In this document: positions 44,652 through 51,681 of the stretch, in pieces
Numbering within the stretch: the stretch's first letter is position 1
How the letters are laid out: each line of letters starts with the position of its first letter
The notes under the pieces: model-generated
The model's database searches: none
What the model was told of the DNA's origin: nothing
What the model saw: the letters and a program-made list of their open reading frames with translations, nothing else
Assembly (NCBI GenBank): GCA_003248775.1
Contig: QFQX01000007.1
Span: forward strand, 89,874 to 153,873
DNA from: Shinella sp.
Lineage (GTDB): Bacteria; Pseudomonadota; Alphaproteobacteria; Rhizobiales; Rhizobiaceae
Direction: 5' to 3'
Length of the DNA: 64,000 bases
Position numbers and translations under genes: made by a program

Positions 44652-45302
44652 CTATCCCTTTGTTTTGACGCAATTCCCGACGCAAAACCGGTTCCCACTT
44701 TTGCTGCAATTGCTCTGGACATCCCGTTCATTGTATAGAACCCGCTGCACCGTGCTGGTGCTTACACCGAATACTCGAGCGATCTGAGCGCAAGGTTCAC
44801 CATTTTCCCACCTTTCTCTGATCTTCTTCCGTTCGGGTTGACCTAGCTTGGGCGGTCGGCCGAATCTCACGCCACGCTGACGCGCCAGTTCGCGGCCGTG
44901 GGCCGTATTCTCCAAAATCCGCAGGCGGTGCCAGCGGGCAAACCAGCCGAGAATGAACAGAAACAGGTCGGCCATCTCCGAGGTGGTGTCGATGAACGGT
45001 TCATCGAGGAGCCGCAGACCCGCGCCTGCCTGCTTCACGCTTTGCAGGATACGCAACATGTCCATAGGGTCACGGGCAATGCGGTCGGTCACGGTAGCCA
45101 ACACCACATCGCCGGCCTTCAGGCCCTTCAGCATCTTCCGGAGCTGGGGACGCTCGGCGGTGTTCTTGCCGCTGCGCTTCTCTTGGAAAACCTGCTCGCA
45201 TCCCGCCGCCCGCAGCCGGTCAACCTGATAGGCCAAATCCTGTCCTTCGGTGCTGACGCGGGCATAACCAATGAGACGGGAACAAGAAGAAGTTTGTGAC
45301 AT
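44652..45302 (-). CDS. serine recombinase (resolvase/invertase family)
   Basis: A 216-residue small serine recombinase. The catalytic Ser is Ser17 in IGYARVSTEGQDL; the catalytic domain also shows QEKRSGKNTAERPQL and ATVTDRIARDPMDML, with an arginine-rich hinge and a C-terminal helix-turn-helix (GEPCAQIARVFGVSTSTVQRVLYN). ATG 45302 was preferred over 45338 because the protein then starts just before the family core. The last 20 or so residues are encoded by an interspersed palindromic repeat (44665-44716), so the native C-terminus has been replaced. AT-rich upstream DNA may be its res site. Confidence 0.9.
   Translation of the reverse strand: MSQTSSCSRLIGYARVSTEGQDLAYQVDRLRAAGCEQVFQEKRSGKNTAERPQLRKMLKGLKAGDVVLATVTDRIARDPMDMLRILQSVKQAGAGLRLLDEPFIDTTSEMADLFLFILGWFARWHRLRILENTAHGRELARQRGVRFGRPPKLGQPERKKIRERWENGEPCAQIARVFGVSTSTVQRVLYNERDVQSNCSKSGNRFCVGNCVKTKG
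44665..44716. repeat. rhizobial interspersed palindromic repeat
   Basis: The sequence ACGCAATTCCCGACGCAAAA..TTTTGCTGCAATTGC is a familiar extragenic palindrome type in rhizobial genomes, with arms CAATT..GCAAAA and TTTTGC..CAATTG. It overlaps the 3' end of the recombinase gene. Identified from memory of the pattern, not by search. Confidence 0.55.
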
Positions 45303-45637
45303 TCCATGGCCTCCTATCAGGAGACTCTTGAAAGTCACAACAGTTCCAAAAGTCTCCCTTGTTATTTTGTTTTTTTCTACTTTAAGTCAAAAGTCACGAC
45401 TTTTGCAAGGCAAGAATATTAACATTCCGAAGCGCAAATTATATTTTAGATTAACTGAAAATATACGCTTTTCCTTTCGTTCGTTGCCGATCCATGCCTT
45501 AGCGGCGCGGCCGTCAGAAGTCGTGATTTTTGGGTATTCTGGCTGTCGTAATCATGTTCCAGTCGCCATTGGCCAGCGGCCGACAGCCGCCGAAGCGGGT
45601 GCCGGGCATCGCTGAAACGATACGGAAGGCAATATCG
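45303..45637. other. AT-rich region upstream of the recombinase
   Basis: This 335-nt gap is much lower in GC than its surroundings, especially 45340-45480. It contains an 8-bp inverted repeat CAAAAGTC/GACTTTTG near 45389-45406 and further copies of AAAGTC/AGTC around 45328-45353. Such repeats would fit a recombinase binding (res-like) region. No gene is supported. Confidence 0.4.
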
Positions 45638-45772
45638 ATGACCATCGAAGTTCAGCGGTGGCTGGCCGCAAAAGCGATCCGCCTCGCCATCCGTCTCACC
45701 CCCCTCATGGACAACGGAACCCGACTTGTTCTCGGACAAGCGCTCAACCTGACCACAGCCAAAGACGAATAG
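45638..45772 (+). CDS. possible small protein, 44 residues
   Basis: ATG 45638 has a good ribosome-binding site (GGAAGG, 8 nt upstream). The product opens MTIEVQRWLAAKAIRLA and is amphipathic and basic in its first half. It ends with TAG 54 nt before the SyrA-like gene. I do not recognise a family, and a reading frame this short may be chance. Confidence 0.35.
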   Translation: MTIEVQRWLAAKAIRLAIRLTPLMDNGTRLVLGQALNLTTAKDE

Positions 45773-45826
45773 GACACGCTTTTCCGCAGGACACGCAAAG
45801 CTTGAAAGGCCACGGCATTGAACTTT

Positions 45827-46054
45827 ATGAGATTTTTCGTTGCAATGCTGGTGATCACATTGCTGACGTTTGTCTGGAACGTCGCCGCCGAGAAAAGCCT
45901 CATCGAAAATATCGGGTCCACAGCGATCGTCCTGATCCTGATGCAGGTCGGCTACGCAGCTTACATCGGGGCATGTTCCCTTTATGAAAGAAGGAAAGCC
46001 GGTGCATCGGTCCTGCGAAAGCAGGGATCGGGCGGTCGCCAATTTCGCTCTTAG
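45827..46054 (+). CDS. exopolysaccharide production repressor-like small membrane protein (SyrA/ExoX type)
   Basis: A 75-residue protein from ATG 45827, with two membrane helices (FFVAMLVITLLTFVWNVAA and AIVLILMQVGYAAYIGACSL) followed by a basic tail (YERRKAGASVLRK). The spacing of helices and the LIQ/LMQVGY motif match the rhizobial SyrA/ExoX/PsiA small inner-membrane proteins that modulate succinoglycan synthesis. A TTG three codons upstream is possible but less likely. In Sinorhizobium such genes can be under SyrM/NodD3 control; no nod box was seen here. The tail beyond residue 60 is longer than usual. Confidence 0.65.
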   Translation: MRFFVAMLVITLLTFVWNVAAEKSLIENIGSTAIVLILMQVGYAAYIGACSLYERRKAGASVLRKQGSGGRQFRS

Positions 46055-46058
46055 AATC

Positions 46059-46093
46059 TGTCAGGGATAACCGGTTTCCACTTATCCCTGACA
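46059..46093. terminator. 12-bp perfect inverted repeat after the SyrA-like gene
   Basis: TGTCAGGGATAA (46059-46070) pairs perfectly with TTATCCCTGACA (46082-46093) across an 11-nt loop, 4 nt after the stop codon. The arms extend imperfectly outward (TAGAATC/AACTCTA). It may act as a terminator but also resembles a dispersed rhizobial palindrome. Confidence 0.5.
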
Positions 46094-46152
46094 AACTCTA
46101 GGTGTGACATTTCGCCCTCAGCCGGAACCGGCCAAGCCTAAGGAGAACACCC

Positions 46153-46212
46153 GGAATTTGTCACGTTACGGAGCGGTGATCGACCTCTACCCTCGGCTGC
46201 GTGTGATAAAGG
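46153..46212 (+). repeat. dispersed repeat, copy 2
   Basis: Second copy of the 60-bp sequence found at 44520, same orientation; shares GGAATTTGTCA and the 20-mer core. The two copies bracket the recombinase, the small ORF and the SyrA-like gene, about 1.6 kb apart. Confidence 0.65.
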
Positions 46213-46309
46213 GTCGGAATAAGCAATCCGGCGGGATTTAAAGTAACCGGCCGCTTCTAGGCTCCCTGCGGCAACCGCGGAGCGGCAGAACCGTGATGCC
46301 AGGCCCTGC

Positions 46310-46586
46310 TGCGGGCATCGTCCGAGAGATCGGTGCGGAAGGGAATGACCGCCTGCTTGAACGGATGGGTGATGTTGGCCGGCAAAGCCGTGTGCCCGCT
46401 GTTCGTCCAGAAGATCTGGAAGGGCGCTGGCCGGCAGGTTACGCGCGGTCGCGTCGACGATCTCATAGGGATAATCGAGCCCGTGGGCGGCGCCCTCGCG
46501 CATGTGTAGCGCCGGTGATTTGGAACGCTGAATACCGGCCCGGACCCGCCTTGCGGGCCTGAACGGGCCTTGTCCGCTTCGTCCAT
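46310..46586 (-). pseudogene. shikimate dehydrogenase (aroE) N-terminal fragment, frameshifted
   Basis: Reading right to left, one frame encodes GIQRSKSPALHMREGAAHG and YEIVDATARNLPASALPDLL up to GFAG (about 46380). Another frame then continues NITHPFKQAVIPFRTDLSDDA (46376-46314). Together they are the N-terminal substrate-binding part of a shikimate/quinate dehydrogenase (S-K-S-P-x-x-H and N-x-T-x-P-F-K motifs). There is at least one frameshift near 46378, and no NADP-binding C-terminal half is present. It is a decayed remnant; the cell must have aroE elsewhere. Confidence 0.75.
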
Positions 46587-47001
46587 TCCGGGGCTCCCGA
46601 AAACCCGCGGCACACCCCATTCCATCATTCCGGCGATGGCTCGAAGCGCGGTCTCCTCCACCGGGAGCCCGGGAAAACATGCTTCCGGTGGCAATCACGC
46701 ACCTGAACCGTAGCCTCGAACTTTGGAGTTTTCATTTTATTTTCAATGAGAAAGCATCCCGAATTTCCGACACGTAAGCCAAGTGGAAAACCGCTACGAC
46801 GCAAATTCATAATGCTCTGGACATGACAAAGATCATCTCTGCCGAGCTCCATTCGAGCCTGCCGAACAGCGCCGAACATCTCCTGCGGGTCGCGCTTGCG
46901 GGAGTGCAAAGGTACGCGATCGATCCTTGACCGGCCGCGCCCACCCTTCCCTTTGGGTCCGGCTTCCGACTGCAAATGCCAACCGGCTCGCCTGAAATGC
47001 G
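46587..47001. other. gap between aroE remnant and periplasmic protein gene
   Basis: These 415 nt hold no supported gene. The short frames found here have no recognisable domain. A local AT-rich patch lies at about 46720-46830. It may be further remnant DNA. Confidence 0.4.
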
Positions 47002-47838
47002 TCACTCAGCCGCCGCGGCCGGCTGTTCCGGAGTGGTCGGGGTAAAGACATAGCCGGGCTCGTCGGAATAGGAACTGAACTTGGTGACCACGCCGGCCTT
47101 CAGGATTTCCCTTCTCCCGGGCCGATACATGCCGTCCGGCGCGGCCATTCCGATCATCACGAACATATCCTCCGCATTGAGGCCCATTTCCTTGAAATAG
47201 ACGGAAAGCTGGCGCTTCAAGGCCGGATCGAACCGTGTCGAGATGGCATCCAGGTTTCTGCGCGCCGCCGTCCCATATTCCTTGCTCTTCTTGCCGTTCG
47301 TCACCTGATGCAGACCGATGGCCCCGCTTTCTGCTGCGCGGACCGTACCTCCCGCCAGAACGAACGGACAGGCCGAGTAACAGTAGGCACTCACAGACCT
47401 CACCTCGCCTTCCGACCAGCCATTCCTGACCATCTTTTCCACGCAACGGACATCAAGCATGGGGCAGTCTTTCAGCTGCGTTCTGCCGACCGCCGTGTCG
47501 AGGCCGGCCGCCCGGATCATACGTCCCATTGCAAGCGCCGCGTCCACATCACCGCCGACGGACTGAAGCACGATCGGCAGTTTTTTACCCTTGAGGCTCT
47601 TCAACATCGCCTTCAAACGTTTCGGTGTACCGGGTGTTATCGCGCCCTGGGCCGATATCCATTGAATGCAACTGACGTTGCAGTCCCCGTTACGAACCAG
47701 GATGAAATCCATCGGTCGTTCCTCGGGTGCAACAGGCTCCTTCTGTGCTGCTTCCGCCGATATGAAAATACCAAGGGACAGGAAGAAGGCAGCGGTTATC
47801 AAGTAAAGTCTCGACAGGCGGCGAAATCGGATCGACAT
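47002..47838 (-). CDS. periplasmic protein with ClpP/crotonase-like fold
   Basis: A 278-residue protein from ATG 47838, chosen because a signal peptide follows directly (basic RFRRLSRLYLI then hydrophobic segment ending EAAQ). The middle part, LPIVLQSVGGDVDAALAMGRMIRAAGL, and YCYSACPFVLAGGTVR resemble the oxyanion and nucleophile regions of ClpP-like proteins (G-G-x-V then S-A-C). Six or so Cys suggest disulphides in the periplasm. The C-terminus is Ala/Pro-rich. Rhizobial genomes have many such uncharacterised proteins. Function unknown. Confidence 0.75.
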   Translation of the reverse strand: MSIRFRRLSRLYLITAAFFLSLGIFISAEAAQKEPVAPEERPMDFILVRNGDCNVSCIQWISAQGAITPGTPKRLKAMLKSLKGKKLPIVLQSVGGDVDAALAMGRMIRAAGLDTAVGRTQLKDCPMLDVRCVEKMVRNGWSEGEVRSVSAYCYSACPFVLAGGTVRAAESGAIGLHQVTNGKKSKEYGTAARRNLDAISTRFDPALKRQLSVYFKEMGLNAEDMFVMIGMAAPDGMYRPGRREILKAGVVTKFSSYSDEPGYVFTPTTPEQPAAAAE

Positions 47839-48099
47839 GAAATCCCCCGTAAGCAATACACCAATTGCTACATTTCCCTTTCCAGCCATGCAACCGGTCG
47901 AAGATGCTGGACAAGGGCGAAAATCGGGGGAGATCAAGCCCCTGAACTCCCGGCTTCCCCTGCGTTCGAAACTGGAAAGTGACCGGCGCGGGAGCCCCCT
48001 CGCCCGCGACGACTTATCGCCCTTGCTTCAGCCGGACGCAGCCGATATATCTGGGGCGCACGCAATGAACTGCTTCGTTGCGTGATTTTTGGAGACTGG
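47839..48099. other. intergenic region upstream of both flanking genes
   Basis: Between the minus-strand periplasmic protein and the plus-strand toxin-antitoxin leader. It should contain the promoters of both. A six-codon frame ATG 48065 to TGA 48085 ends 15 nt before the better leader-peptide candidate. No clear sigma-70 pair was picked. Confidence 0.35.
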
Positions 48100-48117
48100 A
48101 TGTCTGAGCTTGTGTGA
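48100..48117 (+). other. possible leader peptide (5 codons) upstream of the yjhX-like gene
   Basis: ATG 48100 has GGAG 5 nt upstream and encodes MSELV, then TGA. Its stop ends 3 nt before a perfect hairpin. In E. coli the topAI (yjhX) operon has a translated upstream leader that controls expression. The arrangement here is similar in kind, but so short a frame cannot be proved from sequence. Confidence 0.35.
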
Positions 48118-48120
48118 ATA

Positions 48121-48143
48121 GGCTCTCTGATCGTCAGAGAGCC
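48121..48143 (+). promoter_or_regulatory. leader hairpin 1 of the yjhX-yjhQ transcript
   Basis: Perfect 10-bp stem GGCTCTCTGA/TCAGAGAGCC with a 3-nt loop, immediately after the candidate leader peptide and 72 nt before the yjhX start. It is very stable and could respond to ribosome position. Confidence 0.55.
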
Positions 48144-48161
48144 GCGTGATTTCCAAGATCG

Positions 48162-48190
48162 CCGGGTGGCCCTGCCACCGGGTAATTTTT
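48162..48190 (+). terminator. attenuator-like hairpin with T run before yjhX
   Basis: Stem CCGGGTGGC (48162-48170) pairs with GCCACCGGG (48174-48182) with one mismatch; TAATTTTT follows at 48183-48190. It looks like an intrinsic terminator placed within the 5' leader, 24 nt upstream of the yjhX ATG, so attenuation is possible. Confidence 0.55.
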
Positions 48191-48214
48191 CACGTCTGTC
48201 ACACGAGACTTTCC

Positions 48215-48475
48215 ATGAATATCTCACGCAATGAACAACGTGCCTTGCACGTGCTGGCGCTCGGTGGGCGCATCCTCCACGAACGGGAAGACGGCAAAAA
48301 GATCACGACCGTCACCTGCTTCACGCGCGACGGCCTTATCCTCGCAGACTTCGATATGAACGTTTTCAACCGCTTGCGGCGCAAGAGGCTGATCGAATCC
48401 CGTTCGGGAAGTCCATACCGGATATCGCAACGGGGCCGCCTCGCCGTCCGCTCGCAACTCGACAATCAGGGGTAA
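48215..48475 (+). CDS. yjhX: YjhX/TopAI-family toxin (UPF0386)
   Basis: An 86-residue protein that follows the UPF0386/YjhX family closely. It opens MNISRNEQRALHVLALGGRI, has TTVTCFTRDGLILADFD in the middle, LRRKRLIESRSGSPYRIS, and ends AVRSQLDNQG. In E. coli this protein (TopAI) binds and inhibits topoisomerase I and is countered by YjhQ. ATG 48215 was chosen; the frame is open 23 codons upstream, but that stretch is the structured leader. The GNAT gene follows after 4 nt, matching the yjhX-yjhQ operon order. Confidence 0.9.
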   Translation: MNISRNEQRALHVLALGGRILHEREDGKKITTVTCFTRDGLILADFDMNVFNRLRRKRLIESRSGSPYRISQRGRLAVRSQLDNQG

Positions 48476-48479
48476 TGAC

Positions 48480-48971
48480 ATGCAAATCCGCAATGAAACC
48501 GCCGGCGATATCCCGGCCATCAGCCGGCTTGTCACGGAAGCCATGCTGCTGCTTCCCCAGGCCACGGGAACGGAAGCGCGTATCGTCGAGCGTCTCAGGG
48601 GAGACGGGGCGCTTTCCCTCTCCCTCGTCGCCGAGGAACAGGGAGAGGTGATCGGCCATCTGGCGGCATCGGCCGCCCGCATCGGCAATCAGGATGGCTG
48701 GGCCCTGATCGGCCCGCTCGTCGTCCTGCCGGCAAGGCATCGACAGGGCATCGGCTCCGCCCTGATGGCCGAAGCGCTTCGCCGGTTGCGGATGACGAGC
48801 CGGGGTGCCGCGCTGGTGGGCGATCCGGGCTATTACGGCCGGTTCGGCTTCCGGTCCTTCCCCGGAATGGTCGTTCCCGGCTGCCCGCCCGAGGTGGTGC
48901 AGGCCCTGCCCTTCGATGGCAGCTCTCCCCACGGGGAACTGATCCATCACCCGGCCTTCAGTCCGGATTAA
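48480..48971 (+). CDS. yjhQ: GNAT acetyltransferase, YjhQ-like antitoxin partner
   Basis: A 163-residue GNAT-family N-acetyltransferase. Acetyl-CoA binding is shown by LVVLPARHRQGIGSALMAEAL (R/Q-x-x-G-x-G/A pattern), and the C-terminal part has DPGYYGRFGFRSF as in YjhQ-type proteins. It starts 4 nt after yjhX and is cotranscribed. In E. coli, YjhQ is reported to act as the antitoxin of TopAI. Activity as an acetyltransferase on any substrate is not known. Confidence 0.85.
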   Translation: MQIRNETAGDIPAISRLVTEAMLLLPQATGTEARIVERLRGDGALSLSLVAEEQGEVIGHLAASAARIGNQDGWALIGPLVVLPARHRQGIGSALMAEALRRLRMTSRGAALVGDPGYYGRFGFRSFPGMVVPGCPPEVVQALPFDGSSPHGELIHHPAFSPD

Positions 48972-48985
48972 CTGATGTAACAATG

Positions 48986-49020
48986 GGCCGGGCTGCATCT
49001 CCAGGAGGTGCAGCCCGGCC
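48986..49020 (+). terminator. strong hairpin after yjhQ
   Basis: A 12-bp perfect stem GGCCGGGCTGCA/TGCAGCCCGGCC (48986-48997 with 49009-49020), extended inward by CTCC/GGAG with small mismatches. It lies 14 nt after the yjhQ stop. There is no T run, but stability is very high. Confidence 0.6.
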
Positions 49021-49188
49021 GCGTTATCTGGGGGGAAGGAACGGTTCCGATAGAAATCAATCCGACCTCAGGCTGGAGAGCTTGGAGTATTGCTCGGAAC
49101 GGAGCATTGACACCTAATCCATAGTTCCAGATCTATCTCTTTAGGGACGTGCCTCAAATATTATGATGCAACAAAACATGTTGGGTAC

Positions 49189-50142
49189 ATGACACAAGCA
49201 ATTGAACTGCCGGTTGTCCTTACAGAGGTTGAATTCGAAAGGTGGATGGGTAAACCCGAGCATTGGCTAGCCCTTGCGAACCGTATCGCTGATATGGAGG
49301 GCTTCACACCAAGCGTGATGGAGTTGTTCGGCAATAGTACAAACCTTGTGGTGAATTTGGATGATCGGCACATACTGAAGGTGTTTCCACCGATGTACGA
49401 GTCACAATTTTCGAGCGAACGCAATGCCCTTCGGTTCTTGAAAGGGCAGCTGGAAATCGCCGTTCCCTCGATAAAGTCAGAGGGGAACGCGAATGGCTGG
49501 CACTGGCTGATAACAACAAAGCTCGATGGGATTGTCGGATCAATGGCTTGGCCACTCTTGTCCGAAACAGCCAAGGAGAGTGTACTTGAGCAGATAGGTG
49601 CAGCGATCGCTCACATGCAGAAGCTTCCCGTTGACAATCTTGTCCTACAACGGCCCTCTTGGCATGACTTCGTTCGCAAACAGCTTGAGAATTGCTTCGA
49701 GCATCATCGCCAACTGGGAATGGCACATAACTTCCTGGCCGACCTAAAGCTTATTATTGAGGACGCGCCAACGATTATTCCTCTGGATCTGCAACCGGTC
49801 CTGCTGACCGGAGATTGGATCCCGCAGAACATGTTTCTCACAGAACGTAACGGCAAGTGGAAACTTACAGGGGTAATCGACTTCGGAGATGTAATGACAG
49901 GATGGGGCGAATACGACCTTCTTGCTCCCAATGCTTTCATGTGTTCAGGCGAACCCGATCGCACCCAAGCTCTTTTGAGGGGATATGGCGTGCCCAATGG
50001 TATCTGCGATACCGCCATGAGGCGGCGTCTCCTGACGTTGGCTCTCCTGCATGCCGAGAGCGATATTAGTAAAATTGACATCGATAGCTGGCAGCACAGA
50101 GCAAACAGCTTATTCGATCTAGGCTCCATCTCTTGGCCCTAA
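49189..50142 (+). CDS. aminoglycoside phosphotransferase-family protein
   Basis: A 317-residue protein kinase-fold phosphotransferase (APH family). The catalytic loop reads LLTGDWIPQN (Asp 209, Asn 214), where the usual His before GD is replaced by Thr. The metal-binding motif is GVIDFGDVMTGWGEYDLL (Asp 231). The N-terminal lobe has NSTNLVVNLDDRHILKVFPP with the ATP-binding Lys 64. It may phosphorylate an antibiotic, a sugar or an unrelated small molecule. Codon use is less GC-biased than the neighbouring rep genes, so it may be acquired. No operon partner. Confidence 0.85.
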   Translation: MTQAIELPVVLTEVEFERWMGKPEHWLALANRIADMEGFTPSVMELFGNSTNLVVNLDDRHILKVFPPMYESQFSSERNALRFLKGQLEIAVPSIKSEGNANGWHWLITTKLDGIVGSMAWPLLSETAKESVLEQIGAAIAHMQKLPVDNLVLQRPSWHDFVRKQLENCFEHHRQLGMAHNFLADLKLIIEDAPTIIPLDLQPVLLTGDWIPQNMFLTERNGKWKLTGVIDFGDVMTGWGEYDLLAPNAFMCSGEPDRTQALLRGYGVPNGICDTAMRRRLLTLALLHAESDISKIDIDSWQHRANSLFDLGSISWP

Positions 50143-50205
50143 TCCCTGAGTTGCCGGAATAGAAATGGCGATTTCATCTCCGATCTGAAACACTCACGAC
50201 CTCCC

Positions 50206-51420
50206 TCATTCCCTCATCTTTTCAAGCGCCTGAAGCATCGGGTAGACGCTGAAGGCGGATTTCTCGGCCTTTGCAGTGAGATCGCGCAGGTAACCGCCGG
50301 GCGAACGGATCGTATCGGCGCGCTCGAGAATGAAGGCGATCACCACCGAGGCCGCCTGTTCGCCCATCGCCGCCTTCGCCTTGCGCCAGGCATCGGGCGA
50401 AACACCCAGCATCGAGCGCACGAGATCGGCGGTCTTGATCAGATCCGGCCAGTTGCGGATGCCGTCGCGGGCATAATCGATGATCCCGGGGCACAATCGC
50501 TTCAATCGGACCAGACTGATTGCCATCTTGCGTTCGGGGGCCGCCTCCACGGCGCTTGCGGGCTTCGCCGTATTATGTTCCCAGCCGTTTAATTCAGAAG
50601 TAAGTTCGGTATTTGAATTCTGATAATGGCGCTCAGTTTGAAGATCATTGGCGCTCATTTCTTCTTCGGAAAGACTTGAAAGGTAAGAGTTTTCCACTTC
50701 CGCTCGAAGACGCGCGAGCTCGCTCCGACGGGTTTCGAGCGCGTCGATACCGGCATTGCGTCCCAGTCCGCCGGAAATCATAGACAGACGTTCCGCCATG
50801 CCGGGCCAGTCCCCTGCCCTGCCCTCTTCCAGCGCGCATTCGACGATGCGTGCGATATCCCGCTGGTGAAGGGTCACCTCGCTGCGCAGGGCCCGGATTG
50901 CCCGCTCCTCGCGGCGAACGGTTTCGGCGGCGGCATGGATCTCACCGGCGCGGAGCGCAAGCGGAGCAAGATCGAAACCGAAGGCATCCTCGACCACGCC
51001 ACGATCATCCCGCAGGCAGTAGCGCTTGCCATTGGCGCTGTCGCGGCGAATGACGAGGCCGGCATCCACCAGCGCCGCCAGATGCCTGCGGATCGTTGCC
51101 GGCGCCATGCCGCGGGCGCGCAGCGAAAGCTCGCGATTGGAGGGGAAGACGATGATCGGCGCGCTGCCGTCGAGTTCCCGGTCGGTGTTGAAGGAGACGA
51201 GCGCTTCCAGCACGCAGATCGTGCGATCGCCAAGGCCGAGCGTGCGGCGCGCTTCCGTCACGGCGCGCAGCAATTGCCACTTGTCGGCACGGCCGCTGTC
51301 ATTGCCGCCCTCGCCCGATTTCAGCTTCTCCTGGCGCTCGGCAGTCCTGGCCTGGGCGGCAAAAATGCGCGCACCGACCCTGCCGCCGCCGAAAGGCGTC
51401 GTCACAATCCGTTCCATCAT
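50206..51420 (-). CDS. repC: plasmid replication initiator RepC
   Basis: A 404-residue RepC initiator of the repABC type. The start is ATG 51420 or 51417 (MMERIVTTPFGGGRVGA); the longer frame to 51468 has no family support. The N-terminal DNA-binding domain contains APATIRRHLAALVDAGLVIRRDS (winged helix), then a long helical part, a low-complexity linker encoded by the AT-rich stretch, and the C-terminal domain ending with PGGYLRDLTAKAEKSAFS. RepC binds oriV inside its own gene and sets copy number. It lies third in the operon, separated from repB by the regulatory gap. Confidence 0.95.
   Translation of the reverse strand: MMERIVTTPFGGGRVGARIFAAQARTAERQEKLKSGEGGNDSGRADKWQLLRAVTEARRTLGLGDRTICVLEALVSFNTDRELDGSAPIIVFPSNRELSLRARGMAPATIRRHLAALVDAGLVIRRDSANGKRYCLRDDRGVVEDAFGFDLAPLALRAGEIHAAAETVRREERAIRALRSEVTLHQRDIARIVECALEEGRAGDWPGMAERLSMISGGLGRNAGIDALETRRSELARLRAEVENSYLSSLSEEEMSANDLQTERHYQNSNTELTSELNGWEHNTAKPASAVEAAPERKMAISLVRLKRLCPGIIDYARDGIRNWPDLIKTADLVRSMLGVSPDAWRKAKAAMGEQAASVVIAFILERADTIRSPGGYLRDLTAKAEKSAFSVYPMLQALEKMRE
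50565..50700. other. AT-rich segment within repC, likely oriV
   Basis: This part of repC is markedly AT-rich against the surrounding gene. In characterised repABC plasmids the replication origin lies in such a segment inside the repC coding region. It encodes the Asn/Ser/Glu-rich linker. Location is inference from other plasmids. Confidence 0.5.
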
Positions 51421-51681
51421 CGTCAGGCCCCTTGTCTGGAGACAAGCCGGACCCGTCGACGTCGCCATTTGGGCAGACGCAGTTCCACGTTTCGCGCAAC
51501 GTATCGTTCGCGACTCTTGACTTTGACCTGCGGAAGTGATTCTCTCGAATTGCTACATAGAAGAGGGCTTCCGGAATGGTGACGTTTTGGGGGCCTTTTT
51601 TCTTGTCTCTGCGCTTCCTTTCCTGGTGTTTCAACCATCGCCAGCGGGGCTAACCGCCAGCCGAATCACATGATTTCCGGC
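51421..51681 (+). ncRNA. repB-repC intergenic region, probable antisense RNA (ctRNA/incA) locus
   Basis: repABC operons carry a small antisense RNA in the gap between repB and repC, transcribed against them, which represses repC translation and sets incompatibility. This 261-nt gap has the expected size. A CTTGAC at 51516-51521 and a GAAGAGGGCTTC stem near 51560-51571 on the plus strand are candidate parts. Exact ends cannot be read, so the whole gap is given. Confidence 0.5.

Noticed and set aside
45303..45826. Nod box upstream of the SyrA-like gene
   Set aside because: I could not find the ATC-N9-GAT pattern with flanking conserved bases.
45446..46042. Minus-strand frame of 198 codons
   Set aside because: It lies opposite the SyrA-like gene and the small ORF and shows no domain.
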